DNA from: Plasmodium malariae
Taxonomy: Eukaryota > Apicomplexa > Aconoidasida > Haemosporida > Plasmodiidae
NCBI RefSeq assembly: GCF_900090045.1
Contig: NC_041779.1
Span: forward strand, 62,001-126,000
DNA length: 64,000 nucleotides
Direction: 5' to 3'
This document shows positions 13,125 through 27,299 of this stretch, one piece after another (position 1 is the first letter of the stretch; every line of letters begins with the position of its first letter). The position numbers and the translations under genes are program-made. The notes under the pieces are model-generated. The model saw nothing but the letters and a program-made list of their open reading frames with translations. It was not told where the DNA came from and did no database searches.

Positions 13125-15617
13125 CCTTGACGGAAAAATTACAGTTTATAATATTTCCATTAAAAAATAGAATACTGAATTTCATAAAGTTTTCATATTA
13201 GTGGAAGCGTGTTAACATAGGAGATAAACAAAAAATAAACAATTGAATACATGTGTATTAAATTAAAATAGAAAATTATGTAAAAAATAAAAAGAACTTA
13301 TATATTATATATATAACTAAACTTATTTTACACTTTTTTTGTTATATGTTCATTTGGAATTTATATGAATTTAATATTTAACATATTTTACATCTACTTT
13401 AATCGTAGTTCATTTATCTCGTATCTATTTTATATGATTTTTCAATAAGGTGTTTTATACAGGGTGATTAGAGACATAAATTTCCCTGTTATTCAAATTT
13501 TAATTGATAAATTCCTAAGTATTCACAAATAATTTATAAATATGTACCAATAAAGAACTATTCTTAATTTTTTTTTGTTCAAATAACACCCTATTATATG
13601 CACAAAATTTACTGGGGGTAAACACATATGTGTATGATAAACAAAAATATATATAAAACTACTTAATTATTGTAAAGTTTTGACCGAATTAAATTATAAC
13701 TGTAACAAATAGTATTTATATTCCTATATTACATTTTAATTCCTTTATACATAACAAAAAATTAAACAAATATTCTAAAAAGTTTTTAATAACATTTAAC
13801 AATTTAAAATTCCAAGAAATAAGAATAATTAATTTTCAATTCCTCCTTTTACCAGATTTTTGATATAACTCAAATTTTATATTCTATGTGGGACTCATTA
13901 TATACATATCTCTATACATATAATATTTTACAAATGGGTACTCACTTCCCTTCAATATAAAACCTTTACTGAGCAATTTTCCTTTACTAATTAGTAATTT
14001 GATAAAACGAAATTTTTTTTTAAATTGTTCGTAACTTTGTATATGTTTGGAACGTACTAAATATATGAAGTTTATATATTAATATAGATAGTATATTTTT
14101 CGTATTATAAATAATATCACATTAAAAATAATAAAATGAAACATGTGAAGTATTCTAATTATACCATATTAGTGTAACATTAACTTGTCTACATTAAAAA
14201 AAATAAATTCAAATTTATTTTATAAAAGTAAATAAATATTATTTTTAATGAATATTTCTTTATAATAATCAAATATTCAGTTTAGTCAAAAATACTTAAC
14301 ATATGGTTTATGCTTTCATTACATATAAAAATTCTATTTATTTGGTTATACTATTTTAATAATTATTTTTAACTTTCCTGTAATGTTTTATTGTACTTAC
14401 ATATATAATGACAAATACAAAGATACTGAAGAAAAAAAAATAATGCACATAAAAAAACAAATTAAAAAAAAACAATGTAAGTTTATATAATCAATTTATT
14501 TATGCAATACCCACTAAAATATTCTAAAGAGATTTAACCTATACAAACTAATTAATCAGTTCAACTAAAAATTCAATATATTTTTATAATTTATTTTTTA
14601 TGAAAAAATAATTTCATTAATAAAAATGTTATTTTCATTTATATATCAAAAATATAAGTTTTAGATAAAAAAATCTTTTTTATAGATCAAATAAAACATT
14701 TTTGAAGTTCAAACAGCATTTCAACTTATATATATATATATATAAATATAATTCAATTCTTTAAAATTGTAAAGTTAATTTTTTTATCTTTTAAAAAGAA
14801 ATAATAGTATATTTAAAAATATATATTAGCTAAGAAAATAATGTAAAATATTAAATGGTATAAAATTAAAATATATATCGGAATTTATACACAAGGAATA
14901 TATTTAAAAAAGATATTATATTATTATATATTAATTATTCGCGTTCATAAGATGAAAGAAAAAATAAAATCTCTTAAAAGTATTTTTACATCTAATAGGT
15001 GTTATAACTTATTTGATATAAAAAATATCATATACAATATATAAAAAATATGTTCTTTTCAAAGCAATATAGAATATACGTATATATATGTCAATGTAAC
15101 AAAATATATCCACGTTTTTTATAAAATATAAAACAAGACACGTGTACTGTTAATTTTAAAATAATACTTCATTTTAAAAATTTGAACAAATTATAATTTT
15201 AGTTCACAACGAAACGCAATATAAATAGTGCAGATTTTTAATGCAAATATAAATTATCACAGTTCCATATAATTATGTGAATTGTTCTATCATATGGGCA
15301 TTTTAAATCACAATCATATATATTCATTGAAAAATATTTTATTATACAATTATATATATTGCAGATAATATATAATTATGTTACAATGATAATTTAAAAT
15401 ACAAATTAGAAAATTTTTAAATTTTCAAATATACAAAAAATCAAAGAATATAATTTTTTTTTAGTTTTTTATAAAAGAGAATGGTTGTACATACATGCAT
15501 TTATATTATTTTGGATATTATATATGTTCTTGCTAAAAATATGAATAAAAATATTACATATATTACTTCATAATAAATACATATATATAGAAAGATAAAT
15601 ATACCTTATTATTTGCT
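13125..15617. other. AT-rich intergenic DNA, nothing recognised
   Basis: No coding or RNA gene seen. The minus-strand frame at 12967-13185 is the antisense of the pir last exon. The right end is the 3' flank of the fam-l pseudogene. Confidence 0.65.
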
Positions 15618-16507
15618 TTATTCAGACATCAACTTAATCTTATTATATTTTTCATTATTCCTTAAAATTTTATAAATCGCTATTATAATTATAATAGATA
15701 ATATAATCATAAGAAAACTAAAAAATATTATTTCAGAATATTTTCCCATAGATTCTGCTATAGTTTTTATAGCATTTGGTAATGATTCCCTTATTGCACT
15801 TTTAATATCATCCCATGAAACATTCAAAAACGTTAATCGTGATGATAGTGGTATTCCTATTCCCACAAAAAAAAATAATAAAAGTAGTGCAATTCCATAT
15901 CCATAATTTCTGAATTTTATTTTTTTTAAAGCTATATAACGAATTTTATCGTCTTTTTCAAGGGAATCATCATATCCTTTCTTTTTTACTAATTTTTTTT
16001 TAAAATGGAAATGTTTTCCATCAAATATTACGTTATTACAGTCCATAAGTTATGTATAGTATTGTACTTTATTTACTAAACATTTATTTAATTGTTTGTT
16101 TTATTCTTTTGAACATTTTATATTATTAGACATATTTTTCCATTCATTAACTTTATTATTTTGACATTTTTTTTTTAACAATGCATTGTTTGAACCATTA
16201 TCCTGTTTATATTTTCCTAGTAATCTATAATGCCTTGTATCTGATTTTTTACAAGAGTTACAGTTTTCATCCACGGATTTGATAAATATATACTAAAAAC
16301 TCAAGGCAAATATTTATTTTTAATTTAAATAAATAAACTAATGGTAAAATATTATATTAATAGAAATAAAATTCGAAAAATATAAAAAAATAAAAATATA
16401 CATATATGATAATATTATACCACATAATTGTTAAAATTGTATATCCATGTAAGAATGATAAACGTAAATATTTTAACAAATATAATTATCTTAATTTTGT
16501 TTTCCAT
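15618..16507 (-). pseudogene. fam-l: fam-l pseudogene with two nonsense codons
   Basis: Exon 1 is 16507-16421 (29 codons, MENKIKIIIFVKIF then a hydrophobic run and TWIYNFNNYV). The donor is GTATAATA and the acceptor TTTTTAG, with exon 2 at 16292-15618. Exon 2 reads through the export-like RLLGKYKQD and the fam-l hallmark GKHFHFKKKLVKKKGYDD, then two transmembrane helices (around YGIALLLLFFFVGIGIPL and IIFFSFLMIILSIIIIIAIY) and the closing NNEKYNKIKLMSE. Two in-frame TAA codons interrupt it, at 16101-16103 and 16050-16052. The second falls where an intact fam-l copy at 34.4 kb has an aspartate just before its VVDYNSG segment, consistent with a GAA or GAT codon mutated to TAA. Splice sites, frame and C-terminus are otherwise preserved, so the loss looks recent. 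The 142-residue C-terminal piece from ATG 16046 would lack the signal. Confidence 0.88.
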
Positions 16508-19175
16508 TATATAAATCTTTAATACTATTATATTTTGAGGAAAAAATTAACAATAATATAATACAATTACAATGTAGAATGATGCAATATTTATTTAAAA
16601 ATTTATTTTCATTATTCCTTCATAAATACATAATATAATGTATTTAACTATAATCAATATTTAAGCATACATAAAGTAAAATAACTTTAAAAATATATTA
16701 CATAAATTTTATAATAAAGTTATTTGAAAACAAAAATAACTTTTATAAGAATAGAATAATACGAATTTCATTATAAATATTAAAAATATATAATTTAATT
16801 ATTTAATGTAGTACTTTATTTAAATAATATATTTTATTAATTCTCTTCAAAATAAAACAGAAAGATATATATATACTATTTCGTATAATTTCAAAACACT
16901 TAGTTTCTAGAGAATATAGAATGTAGAAAATATCGATCATATGCTATTTTATATATTTATACAATAATTCCAAATCATAAGGATATTATCCTACAATTAA
17001 TTCTAAATGTAAAAACATTATAATGTAAAAGAACCTCTCATTATTCTTAAAAATATTTATAATTATGACAATTTAATAATAGTAATAATATATTAAAGAA
17101 ATATTATTTAATGTTATGTAAAACTTGACTGAAGTTTTATATGTTTCCTAAGCATAAGCAATCTTTCATAGTCTTCTGTGTATTAAAAAAATTGAATATA
17201 TTTTCTTCTACATGACACATAAAGGAATATATATATTAAAGGCCAATAAAAACTCATTTTTTATTTTTGTATTATAATTTTTAATTAAGTGTATACCATT
17301 ATTTATATGTTAAAAATCTTTATAGGCATTTACTTAATTGTTTTAATTTTTTTTTTTCAATTATTTCTATTTAGAAAAAATAATTGTATCGTTCCAGAAA
17401 AAACAAAAAATCATATTGTCTCAGTAGAATTATTCCATATTTTTATACATATACATAATGTTTAGTTGGAATAAAATATATTAACAAAATTATAGCTATA
17501 TTTAATGTTAAAAAAGAAGAAAAAGTAAATAAATGAATAATAAAAATAATTAATTCTTTTGTTAAAATTGTTATTTGAAATATTATAAATATTGCAATAC
17601 AAAAACATACAAATATTCTAGTCCTTTATCCTATAGGTTTTAAACATACTCTAAAAAAACATATTATTCATTGGTTATTTTATTGAATAAACAGTATTTT
17701 TTAATGTATATGTAAATGTTATAATTAAAACATCTTTTGATATTACAATCTAGATTTTAGTTCAATTTATGAAAAATAAAATTTAATAAATGAAAATTAT
17801 TCACAAAACTGTTAGATACAGAATATTATGCGTTATAGTTAATTAAAGATTTATAAAAAAATATATTTAAAAAAAGTTACTTCTTAAGTTTATCTTGTTA
17901 AGCCTTATCTAACCACAAAATACATATTGCTTATCTATGAATTCTGGACAAAATAACTTTACTTTATCTTTTAATTTAATTTTGTATAAAAAAAGAATTT
18001 TAAAAATAAAATAAATTATTAATTGTAATATTAACTCTTATCATATGTTTAGATGAGCATAAATGGTAATACAAATATAAAAAATTTATTTATTCATAAT
18101 TATATCTTTATAGAAAAGAACATATTTATATTTTTCATTCCCAAGTAACATATTGAGTTTTACAGGTATGCAACACATATATAGAGATCTATTATTATGA
18201 CAAGGGAAAGAATTACATATTAAAAACTTTTTAATATATTATCTATTAAATTATGATTATATATAGTTCATTAATTTAATTTTTTGAAGATGTAAAAATT
18301 AAAATAAACATTTATATCTATAAATTTTCAATAAAAAAAATAATTCATTTTAAAAAATTTATTTAATACCACAACTGAGAACAATTATAAAAACTTAAAT
18401 GATTTTAAGTATTCATACAATTGTAGATAATTAAAAAACAGAAGTTATTAAGTAATTATAAATAAACTATATTTAGTAATTATTTTATTATTTGTTTATA
18501 ATTCTGAATTTATAGAATACAAAAAGAACAAAATGTTTGTTAAAATGTCGTTTGCAATAAATTTTATTTGTAACATATATATCACAAAATATATTTTATA
18601 ATATAAATATTAAGCTTATATTTTAATAAAAGATATATATATATCAGCGCTACAAAATATATTTACATATGTTCATGAATGGAAAAACAAAACTCATATA
18701 TGTAATCTAAAGGGGTAATACCATTTTATAATTAATTAAATATATAATCATTTAAATCACATAGAAATATAAAATACAAGGGCTTATTACGTATAAAAAT
18801 AATATAAATTTACAAATATTATTACTAGAATTATGTATAATGCACTACTATAAATTTATTATAAAGCAAAAATATGTATTTTCCACAGAAAACCATCGAA
18901 ATAGAAAATTATATGAATTAAAGCAAAATATACAATTATTTAAAAAAATATACTTTAATATACAATTTGAAAAATATTAAAACTTTGAAACTCACAAAAA
19001 ACTAAGAACATATTCATTTATTGATGTGTATCAAAAAAGCTAGTTATATTTATTGTACTTATATAATTTTAAGCAATTATTCGTACGTTTATTTAGTTTA
19101 TTTGTATATTTTTGCATATATTACTTAATATTCGAGATATCTTTACAGAAAGTAGAATGTTACTTAGTATGTAAT
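16508..19175. other. Intergenic DNA between fam-l and fam-m loci
   Basis: It contains the shared upstream block of the fam-l pseudogene (listed separately) and the 3' flank of the fam-m gene at its right end. No gene recognised in between. The short plus-strand frame at 19053-19241 overlaps the end of fam-m antisense and is discounted. Confidence 0.65.
16908..16938 (-). promoter_or_regulatory. Shared upstream block of fam-l/fam-m loci (copy 1)
   Basis: On the plus strand this reads as AGAGAATATAGAATG followed by TAGAAAATAT, 401-431 bp upstream of the fam-l start at 16507. Similar blocks sit at nearly the same distance from the other four fam-l/fam-m starts. A promoter element or simply retained paralogous flank are both possible. 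Confidence 0.4.
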
Positions 19176-20197
19176 TTACCTTTTCATGAATTTAATTTTT
19201 TCATATTTTTTAACCTTTTTATGGTAATAAATAATTCCTGATACTATGGAGATACTCAATATAATGAAAGGTACGAAATATATCAGAATTCGAAAAAATT
19301 TTCCTAAATGGCATATATTACTAACTTCTTTTACATTATCACAAAATTCACATATTCTTTCGGCTGAAACTTCAGTTGGGGTACTATGTTTGAAAAATTC
19401 ACCTATGTTTTTCATCAGTTCTATAATGGGCTCAGACTTATTTTCACTTAATGATTTTAAATAATTCTTGTTTAAACCTAATACATACAATAAACTAGTT
19501 TTTCCTACTGATCCAAGTACAACTTCTAATATAAATATTATTAATAAAAATAAGAAAAGTAATACAGGTAAAACAATTCGTAATCCGTATTTTTTACGTA
19601 TTATTCTTTTGTAAACCTTATTATTAATTGTCCTGTTATTTTTAAGAAAATCCGTATAATCGAGTTCCTTGAATATTTTTTTTTCTAAATGGGAATATTT
19701 TTTTGTTTCAAATGTACAAGTATTATGTTTCATATCTGGTTTATGATCTCCTACGATATTTGACGCACATCTATTTGGTTGTTTCTTTTTTCCTGAATCA
19801 TCCTTCCCATTATTAGATATGTCTTTTTTTTCATGAACTACATTAATTGGAAAACCTTTTTTTAAATATAAAGAACTTGAATTATTATCCTGTTTATATT
19901 TTGTAAGTAAACGATAAGTTCTTGCATGAAATTTTCTACGATGATAGCTCATTTCATCTAAAGATTTTTTAAGCGTACTCTAAAAAACGAAAAATTTCAA
20001 ATACTAGTAATGTAATATATTAAAATATATAATGATAAAACAGAAGTATTAATAACATAGAGAACGAAAAATATGAATAATAGAAATATCATTAAATAAT
20101 ATTAGTATACCATATGAATATAAAAATGGCATATCCAACATGAAAGCATTAGTGTAATGATTTTAATAGATAATGGAGTATTAATTTTCTTTTCCAT
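19176..20197 (-). CDS. fam-m: fam-m exported protein, intact
   Basis: Exon 1 is 20197-20111 (29 codons, starting MEKKINTPLSIKII and ending CWICHFYIHM); donor GTATACTA, acceptor TTTTTTAG; exon 2 is 19979-19176. The product is 296 residues. Residues 5-25 form the hydrophobic signal. An export-like motif YRLLTKYKQD starts near residue 51; its fifth position is Lys, not the Glu/Gln/Asp of canonical PEXEL. The fam-m signature KKIFKELDYTDFLKNNRT lies at about 129-146, then helix 1 at about 165-185, a loop with paired cysteines (ICEFC), helix 2 at about 260-281, and a basic tail ending KKVKKYEKIKFMKR. fam-m is a P. malariae family of exported two-helix proteins for which an RH5-like fold has been modelled; actual function is unknown. 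Frame and both splice sites are clean. Confidence 0.9.
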
Positions 20198-22326
20198 GAT
20201 ATAATTGTTTAAAACTGTAATATACTTAGCAGCAATATAATAATAATATAAAATTACTATAATTATAGAGGACAATATTATTATTTATTTTATGTTTTTT
20301 GAAAAACGCTTTAATAAGTAAATAATATTAATTTTTTTAAAGCATAATGGAAGAAAAATAACTTTTAATATAATCTATAAGAGTTTTATCTTAATATTAT
20401 TCTCAATGAATTAAATTTAATTAAAATAATATAAGATTAACTCATTATTTAATATTCAAAATATATAAATTATTTATTTAATAAAGTAATTAAAGATTTT
20501 TCATTTAGTTCTTGTCAATATAAAATATAAAAATATATATATGATTTCTTCATATTTAAAAATGCTGCATATATAGAGAATATAGAATATAGAGAATATA
20601 GAAAATACATTTCTATATATATTAAGAAACATATCACTGATATCAATAATGTGCTTTTAAGAATTATACAATTTTTATGAAAATTACAATTTGGAAAAAG
20701 ACATTATTTCTAAAATAATATAAATTTTAATACCATTATAAAAACATTAATAATATATGAAGAAAAAATATTTTTTTTCTGTTTTTTACTTTATATTATC
20801 TGTAGTATTTCCATTAGTTACTACATAAACTTATACATTTTTTATGACCTATAATATATTTTAAAAATTATATTTATAACAAACCAAAATTATACTAAAA
20901 AGGTATATACTTCAATATAAATAACGACTGTCCTTTTACGTATGTAATATAATTTTTGATAGATATAATAATTAATTATATATAATTTATGCTATTATGT
21001 ATAAATTAAATGTTTGTAAAATTATGTATTTATTTTTATTTTTTATTTTTAATATAACGTGGATAATTAAAAGATATATAATACAAGTATAAAAAATAAC
21101 ATATAGAGTAATGTTTGTACCAAACGTATTAACACTTCAGTAAAGTTCGTAGAATAACTTATGTTAATTATGTGAGAATTAAAAACACATATAAGTATTT
21201 GTTATTCATATATTTTATCAAAGATAGTTATGTATTTTTTATAAAAAAACACTAATATCAAAAATTACATAAGTAAAAAGTAATATGAACATTGTTCTTT
21301 AAGTCCCTCATTTAAATATAAAGCTTCATTAATATTTCATTTAGTAAAAAAGAAATGTATCCTTGTTTTTTCTTAATTTCACACTTGAAATATAAGAAAA
21401 ATATAAAAATATTGAAAAAACATTTTTATATCAGATGTTACCAAAAATATACAAATCGCCACAAAATTACTAATAATTAAAATCTAATTATATGTAGAAT
21501 AAGCTATTGTATTAATATTTTAAGTAATATATTATTATGTGTTTAAAATTATAATTCAAATAATCATATAAACAATTAAACAACAAAAAAAAAAAACGTT
21601 AAAAAAGAAAATTATATCATTTAATGATCGAAGTTATATTAATTTTGATTTTATTTGTTAAATTAGACTATCACATATTTATTAGAATACAAATATATGC
21701 TAAACATTTATAGGTATAATTTTTGAACATATGACACATATTTTTATTCTAAATATGTAGCAGTGTCCATATTGCATTTTTGTGAATGAACTAAAATATA
21801 TTATATATATTATATATATTTTAAGATACTAAACTATTTCAGAACAATATATTGTAATAATAAATTAAATATAGAAATATTCAAACTGTTAAGTATATTT
21901 AATATACATTTTTTTATTTTTCTGTATGTATATACGTTTGTATATAATCTAGGTTCCTTAAGAAAAAATTTTTAAGTATAAAACAATTAATTTTTTTTAA
22001 ACACAATATCAATAATCATAAAGCAAAAGTTCATTAAATATATCAAGCATATTATATGGAATTACAATGTATTAATTATTAGATATCTTTAATTTTATTT
22101 CCTTCTACTTCATTGATTATTTTGAGAATTTTACCAATATATAAATAAACATGAAAATACGTAATTAATTAACTAACAATAATACATTTGTATATCTGTC
22201 CAGTAATTAAATAATAGTCTTAGTATTATTTTACTAATTTGTAACAAATTATATAATGTAATAAGAAATAAAAAAAAAGTAATAAAAATGTTGTAAAAGA
22301 AAGTATTCCCATGTAGTAAATGCTAG
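20198..22326. other. AT-rich intergenic DNA with the fam-m 5' flank
   Basis: It holds the shared upstream block at 20571-20610. A hydrophobic minus-strand stretch at about 22,240-22,330 may be the last helix of the remnant to its right. Nothing else recognised. Confidence 0.6.
20571..20610 (-). promoter_or_regulatory. Shared upstream block of fam-l/fam-m loci (copy 2), internally repeated
   Basis: The unit GAATATAGA occurs three times in variant form (AGAGAATATAGAATATAG, then AGAATATAGAAAATAC), 374-413 bp upstream of the fam-m start at 20197. This is the most expanded copy of the block. Confidence 0.42.
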
Positions 22327-22690
22327 AGCTTTATATATAAATGATTAATATTTAAAACTTCATATTTTGAGAAGCATTAGTACATTACTTTTTCGTATAT
22401 ATTGACGGAAGAATCATATATAATAATTTTTTAAAAATAAATATATCTGTCACAGAAAATGGCTTACATAAAACATAAATCCATTTTTTAATCAATTTCC
22501 TGATTTCAGTTTTTGAATTATTTTTATCCATATAGTAAAACATACCATCAAATTTTTATTCAACATTATATTCTTCATTTTCCTAATTATCATATCCATT
22601 TTCAAATAACACATCATTTATGATATATTATTCGTTCCCGTATCGTTTATTCATAATCATATATCAATTCTTGAGTCTAATATTTCATGC
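22327..22690 (-). pseudogene. Exported-protein remnant, paralogue of the 38 kb locus
   Basis: The best stretch starts at ATG 22531 (MDKNNSKTEIRKLIKKW) and continues VLCKPFSVTDIFIFKKLL to an in-frame TAA at 22385-22387. It aligns by eye with the locus at 38.05-38.7 kb (MNKDNIRASVKIFAKKF, then VICNPFAVIEYFFEKIL). Farther upstream, NDVLFENGYDN (about 22,585-22,618) matches NGLLFGNGYYD of the other copy, also with stops between. HEILDSRI (22,667-22,690) may be a mutated region just before an export motif. No first exon was found. It is clearly non-functional and more decayed than its partner. Confidence 0.6.
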
Positions 22691-25439
22691 ACATGGTTAT
22701 AATTAACTAAGGATATATTAAATCACTCTACAAAAAAAAAAAAAAGGTTTATATTTATGTAATATATTAAATATGTTTACTCAAAAAAAATTTCCATATA
22801 TATACATATATATTTTTATATAATATAAAGCATCAAAAAAATTAAATCAAATTTTCTTCTATATTATTATAATATTTTACTGAATTAAGAGTCTATACAA
22901 ATAAAAAAGATAATTATAAATGTTTTAACTAAAATAAAAGAATTAATATTTTAATTTATACAGGAACTAATGAATTTTATGATATATATAAAAGTAACTA
23001 TAGAGGTTACTATATATTCACAAAGTAGTAACAAAAGTGTAATGTTAATTTTCTATTATATTCTTTAAAAAAGTATTAAATTTTATATAAATAATGCAAA
23101 TATAATGTTTTAATAAGAAAAGATAATTTTTAAAATAATTTTGTATATATTTCGAAAGAAGTTATTTATTAAAAAACAACATCAAAATAATATATCGTGA
23201 TACTTTTGTGTTTTATAAATTTTCAGTATAAATATATATATTAATATTATAACAAGACAATTATAAATTTTATTTATCAATGCTTTTCAGTAAAATAATA
23301 AAACAAAGTAAATTTTTCTTTGAGTATATTGATTATATTTGATAATATGTATAAAAAACATATATATGTGATAAGTACAGGTACATAATCATACATTAGA
23401 TATATAGTTATTAATTTTTTTTGTCAGATATATTATAATAAACTTATCTATTTTCCAATCTTATAGATTTAAATACTATTTTATAACTGAAAAACATTAA
23501 TTATAGAGTACTATATAACAGAATTAATCGTATAAAAAAATAAAAAATAATAATAAAGAAATTTTTTATATATCGTAAATTATAATTTAATATATTCCGT
23601 ATACTTACAACATGCATAACATTTATACAAGAATGGAATGGAAATTATAAACTTCAAATTAGTTAACGTACAAAATATTTATATTTTAAAGGTTACTCTT
23701 CAATTTAACACTTTTATATATTTGTGTTTTATTATTAAATATGAAGTACTACAAATTTTTATGAGTTAAAACTTTTAATTAAATACATAACTAAAAAGAA
23801 ATCTACTATATTTAAGAATTAATTAATATATATATATATATATATATTTGTTATAATATAAATTTATAAGTTCTATTGAAATAATAATATTAAATACAAA
23901 AATAATAATTTAAAAGTAAATATATTATAAAATATATTATTACAAATTATGATAACTAAAAAAAAAAATTATAATAAAAAAATTATTTTAGTTAAAATAA
24001 TTTAAAATATATAATATTATAGTTAAGAAATATCAAAAGACAATATATAAAATAATATATAATTTTTTTGGGGAAAATACTTAATGCATTATGTTTCATT
24101 TAGACAACTATATAGAGATATAATAGTATACGCATTTTCTAATAATTTATAAATAAATATTACGCCAAATAATATATTAATTGTTATCTTATAGGTAACT
24201 AAACAAAAATATGTAAAATCTTGAAACGTCTAATACGCTTTATAACGCATACCATCATACTGTACATCACAAAAATAATACAACTATTTTTTTGTTTCAT
24301 GTTTTCATAATTATACAGTTTGTATATTTATATATGTTTAAATAAATATATTTAAAAAAATTCTTTGTTTGAAACTTTTACACAATTCTTTTACGCGGAT
24401 ATTAGTTTGCTTTGGAAAAATTTACATATTTAGGCACATATAAAAGAGTATAAAAATGATTGTTAATAAATAATATTATCTAATACAAAAAACAAATAAT
24501 AATAAATATTATACAAACATATAAGCTCTTATTTACGTAATATTTTCTAAATTTCTGTTTAATTAATCAAGGTGGTAATTTTTAAATCTCAATTTTTTTC
24601 TATATTTTTTTATACATATTATATTTATTAAAAATATTCATGAAAATTTAATTTAATTTATTTTAATTAATTATCCATATTCAATAAAATGAAAGAATCG
24701 GTTTAAATCGTTTTTATTTTTCTTGAAAAATTTATATAGTTCTTAAGTGAAGACATACACCATAAGTGAATAGCATTATTAAATATACATATTTATTTTA
24801 TATATGTATATCTATTAAATGACATATATATATTAATAATAATCCCTTAATATTTTTTTAATTAATGTAGATATTATGTGAATTGTAACAATAATTTTTC
24901 ATAAATATGATATTTTCAATAAATGATAAGGCTTCTTTTAATTTAATTTGCTCTTAATATTATAATAATATGTATAATTTTTTCTATTATATTAATATGT
25001 TTAAAAATTAGATAATGCGTGTTACATATATTTTCAGTTAAATTATTATTTTTCTATTGTTTCATTAAGTAGTATTCATACAATAATCTTTATTATAGAA
25101 CTAACAAATTTATTTTACAATACAAATGTTACTATGAGTGAAATTAAAATATGCTAACACAAATATATACATGTTAAAATAATATCTAGAATTATAACAA
25201 CTCTGAACCTTATCCTCATGACTTTCGTTCTAGTCAAGAATTTTACTGACATATTTTTTCTAATTAATTTATTCTAGTAATAATTATATAACAGTTTAAT
25301 ATTACAAATAAGTTTACATTAATTTATCTAATATTATCTCTACATAAAAAAATTACATAAAATATGGCATAATTTATTTTATTTTAAGTTTCAAATGAAT
25401 TAATTCTTTATATGCATATTTGCATATACAAGTTTTTTC
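22691..25439. other. AT-rich intergenic DNA, nothing recognised
   Basis: No gene, RNA or clear repeat apart from a poly-A run near 22,730 and a TA microsatellite near 23,827-23,848. Confidence 0.65.
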
Positions 25440-25998
25440 TGCATAATTTTCTTTATTACATGTGTATACTTCCTAACATGCTTACATATGCTTGATGAAT
25501 ATTATAAACATTTAAAAATATGCATAAGTCCAGGTTAATCAAATATATGTCCATATGTATATATAAAATTTGTCCTATCGTACTATGACGAACTAATAGC
25601 TCTTATGTTTCCTATTATACTTTTGCACTTAGCAGAATTTCATTGAGTTCACTTGTTGGCTTACATAATGCTTACAGGTATATACTAGTTAAAACGCTGT
25701 ATAGAAATTTTTAATAATGGTATTAAAAAGTACGTTTGCTATTTTAATGTAATATGATATGAACTTAGACGAATTTACTCTCCACCTAATTAATGTAAAC
25801 TACTTCCTGTTTAGAAGCCGTATATATTTTCTATTATTCCATTTCTTTATTAACATCCTTAAGAGAAATATCTGTCTCAATGAACTTTTTCCATTGGTGA
25901 TATTCTCTCTTGTCATATATTATAATTGTGTTATTTGTTTCCTTCTATTCTATATATATAGACGTTTACATAGACATGCCTACGATTTTTGCACATAA
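25440..25998 (-). pseudogene. Heavily decayed coding stretch, family unknown
   Basis: On the minus strand one frame gives protein-like sequence broken only by stops: IIIYDKREYHQWKKFIET followed by DISLKDVNKEME, two stops, KIYTASKQEVVYIN, a stop, VESKFV, and then after more stops ALCKPTSELNEILLSAKV and ELLVRHSTIGQILY. The composition is richer than the flanks. The Trp/Lys/Glu mix recalls charged domains of Plasmodium exported proteins, but I cannot name the family. The plus-strand 79-codon frame over 25759-25998 is its antisense. It may be the second exon of the gene whose possible first exon lies at 26777-26914. Confidence 0.4.
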
Positions 25999-26776
25999 TG
26001 TGGTAATTAGAGCAAATATATGTAAATCAAAATACCAACATGCAAAAGTTTGTATATATATGTATTCATATGTACTCATTTAAGATTTTTCAAAGTAAAT
26101 ATTCTGACACATACAAGGAAAGATAATGAATAAAAAAAAAATATATATGCATGCAAGTATTCTTTATATGCTTACATAAGTATTCACTCATTAATAATGC
26201 TATTTTATGAACACGCACATTCACGTAACTGTATCCGCAAACTATTTCATTTGTTCATCTAGATAAAATTATGACTAGACCATAAATATATTAGTCGACT
26301 TATTTTATTTTACAAAATATATGTACACATTAAAGATCTTATAAAAGTATTCATATGTTAGGGACAATAACATAAAAAAAATTTTACACATATACTTATG
26401 AAACTCATTCATAATAAGAAATTCATGAAAAGGAGTTGTAATGAGAAAAAGACAAAGCATATCACATAAAATGCATTTTATTTTATTTATTTGTTCTAAT
26501 ATTATCATGTATACTCCGTTCAGGAGTAAAAGCTTACTTCATTTCCTTTTAGAAATAGGATCAAATAATTCATAGTATTCTACTAGATATAAAAAGAAAT
26601 AATACTTTTATGAAATTTATAAAGTCATAAATGTAGAAAAACTTGAATGAACACATAATCCTATCTATTATAGAGATGTACATTCACTCTGTGTAGTAAC
26701 ACATGCGTCACCTAACAAGTTTTCGAAAAAGATAGCTTTACTTTTTGATATCCTCAGATACCAATGGAGTACGTTA

Positions 26777-26914
26777 TTACAAATTTATTTTCGCAGGTTT
26801 TCGCCTTCTAAAATGAACTAAGAAAAGAATAAATAAAGTAAAAAAATATAGTAAACAGTTATACTTTCGTCTTCCTTTAAATTTTCCTTTGCATTTTTCT
26901 TCTTCATTATTCAT
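26777..26914 (-). CDS. Small one-helix reading frame, possible first exon
   Basis: ATG at 26914 opens 45 codons ending TAA at 26777-26779: MNNEEEKCKGKFKGRRKYN, a helix LLYFFTLFILFLVHF, then the basic RRRKPAKINL. Charged residues flank one hydrophobic segment, as in signal-anchor first exons of exported proteins. The end of the frame overlaps a good donor (GTAATAACG, starting at 26780), so it could be exon 1 of a spliced gene, perhaps continuing into the decayed stretch at 25.4-26.0 kb. The DNA upstream of the ATG (about 26,915-27,300) is purine-rich on the minus strand, as a 5' leader might be. Not recognised; whether it is expressed is unknown. Confidence 0.35.
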   Translation of the reverse strand: MNNEEEKCKGKFKGRRKYNCLLYFFTLFILFLVHFRRRKPAKINL

Positions 26915-27299
26915 TTTTTTTTATATCCATCCAAATTTTTCTAATAATAACTTTGTATTATAAGGTTCACTGTTGAAGACAGAGTAAAAAAAAAAAAACA
27001 TATTTTAAAATTTATAATATACTTATACATTTGTTATCATAATTAATTATGCACTATGTTATTTTGTTTTCTTTTATATTTCCTGTTTCCATTTGTTCGG
27101 ATGTTACTTTGCGCTGTCTCTCAGCAAACAATTTTTTTTTTCTCCATTCTCTCCTTTTTTAGGTTAACTTTCTTTTATGAAGATTATGTTTTCTCATAAA
27201 GTTACATGTATTCTGAAAAAAAGAAGTAGTATTTTTCATGAAATTCATACCGTTATACTTATGCTCTATATTTTGTTAAACTTCTTTGTTCTCTATTTT

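Noticed and set aside
20571..20610. Short tandem repeat considered as a CRISPR-like or satellite array
   Set aside because: Only three imperfect short units without spacers, in a eukaryotic subtelomere; better explained as an expanded copy of the shared upstream block.
25759..25998. 79-codon plus-strand open frame
   Set aside because: Antisense of a minus-strand stretch that reads as decayed coding sequence; the plus-strand translation is hydrophobic noise.
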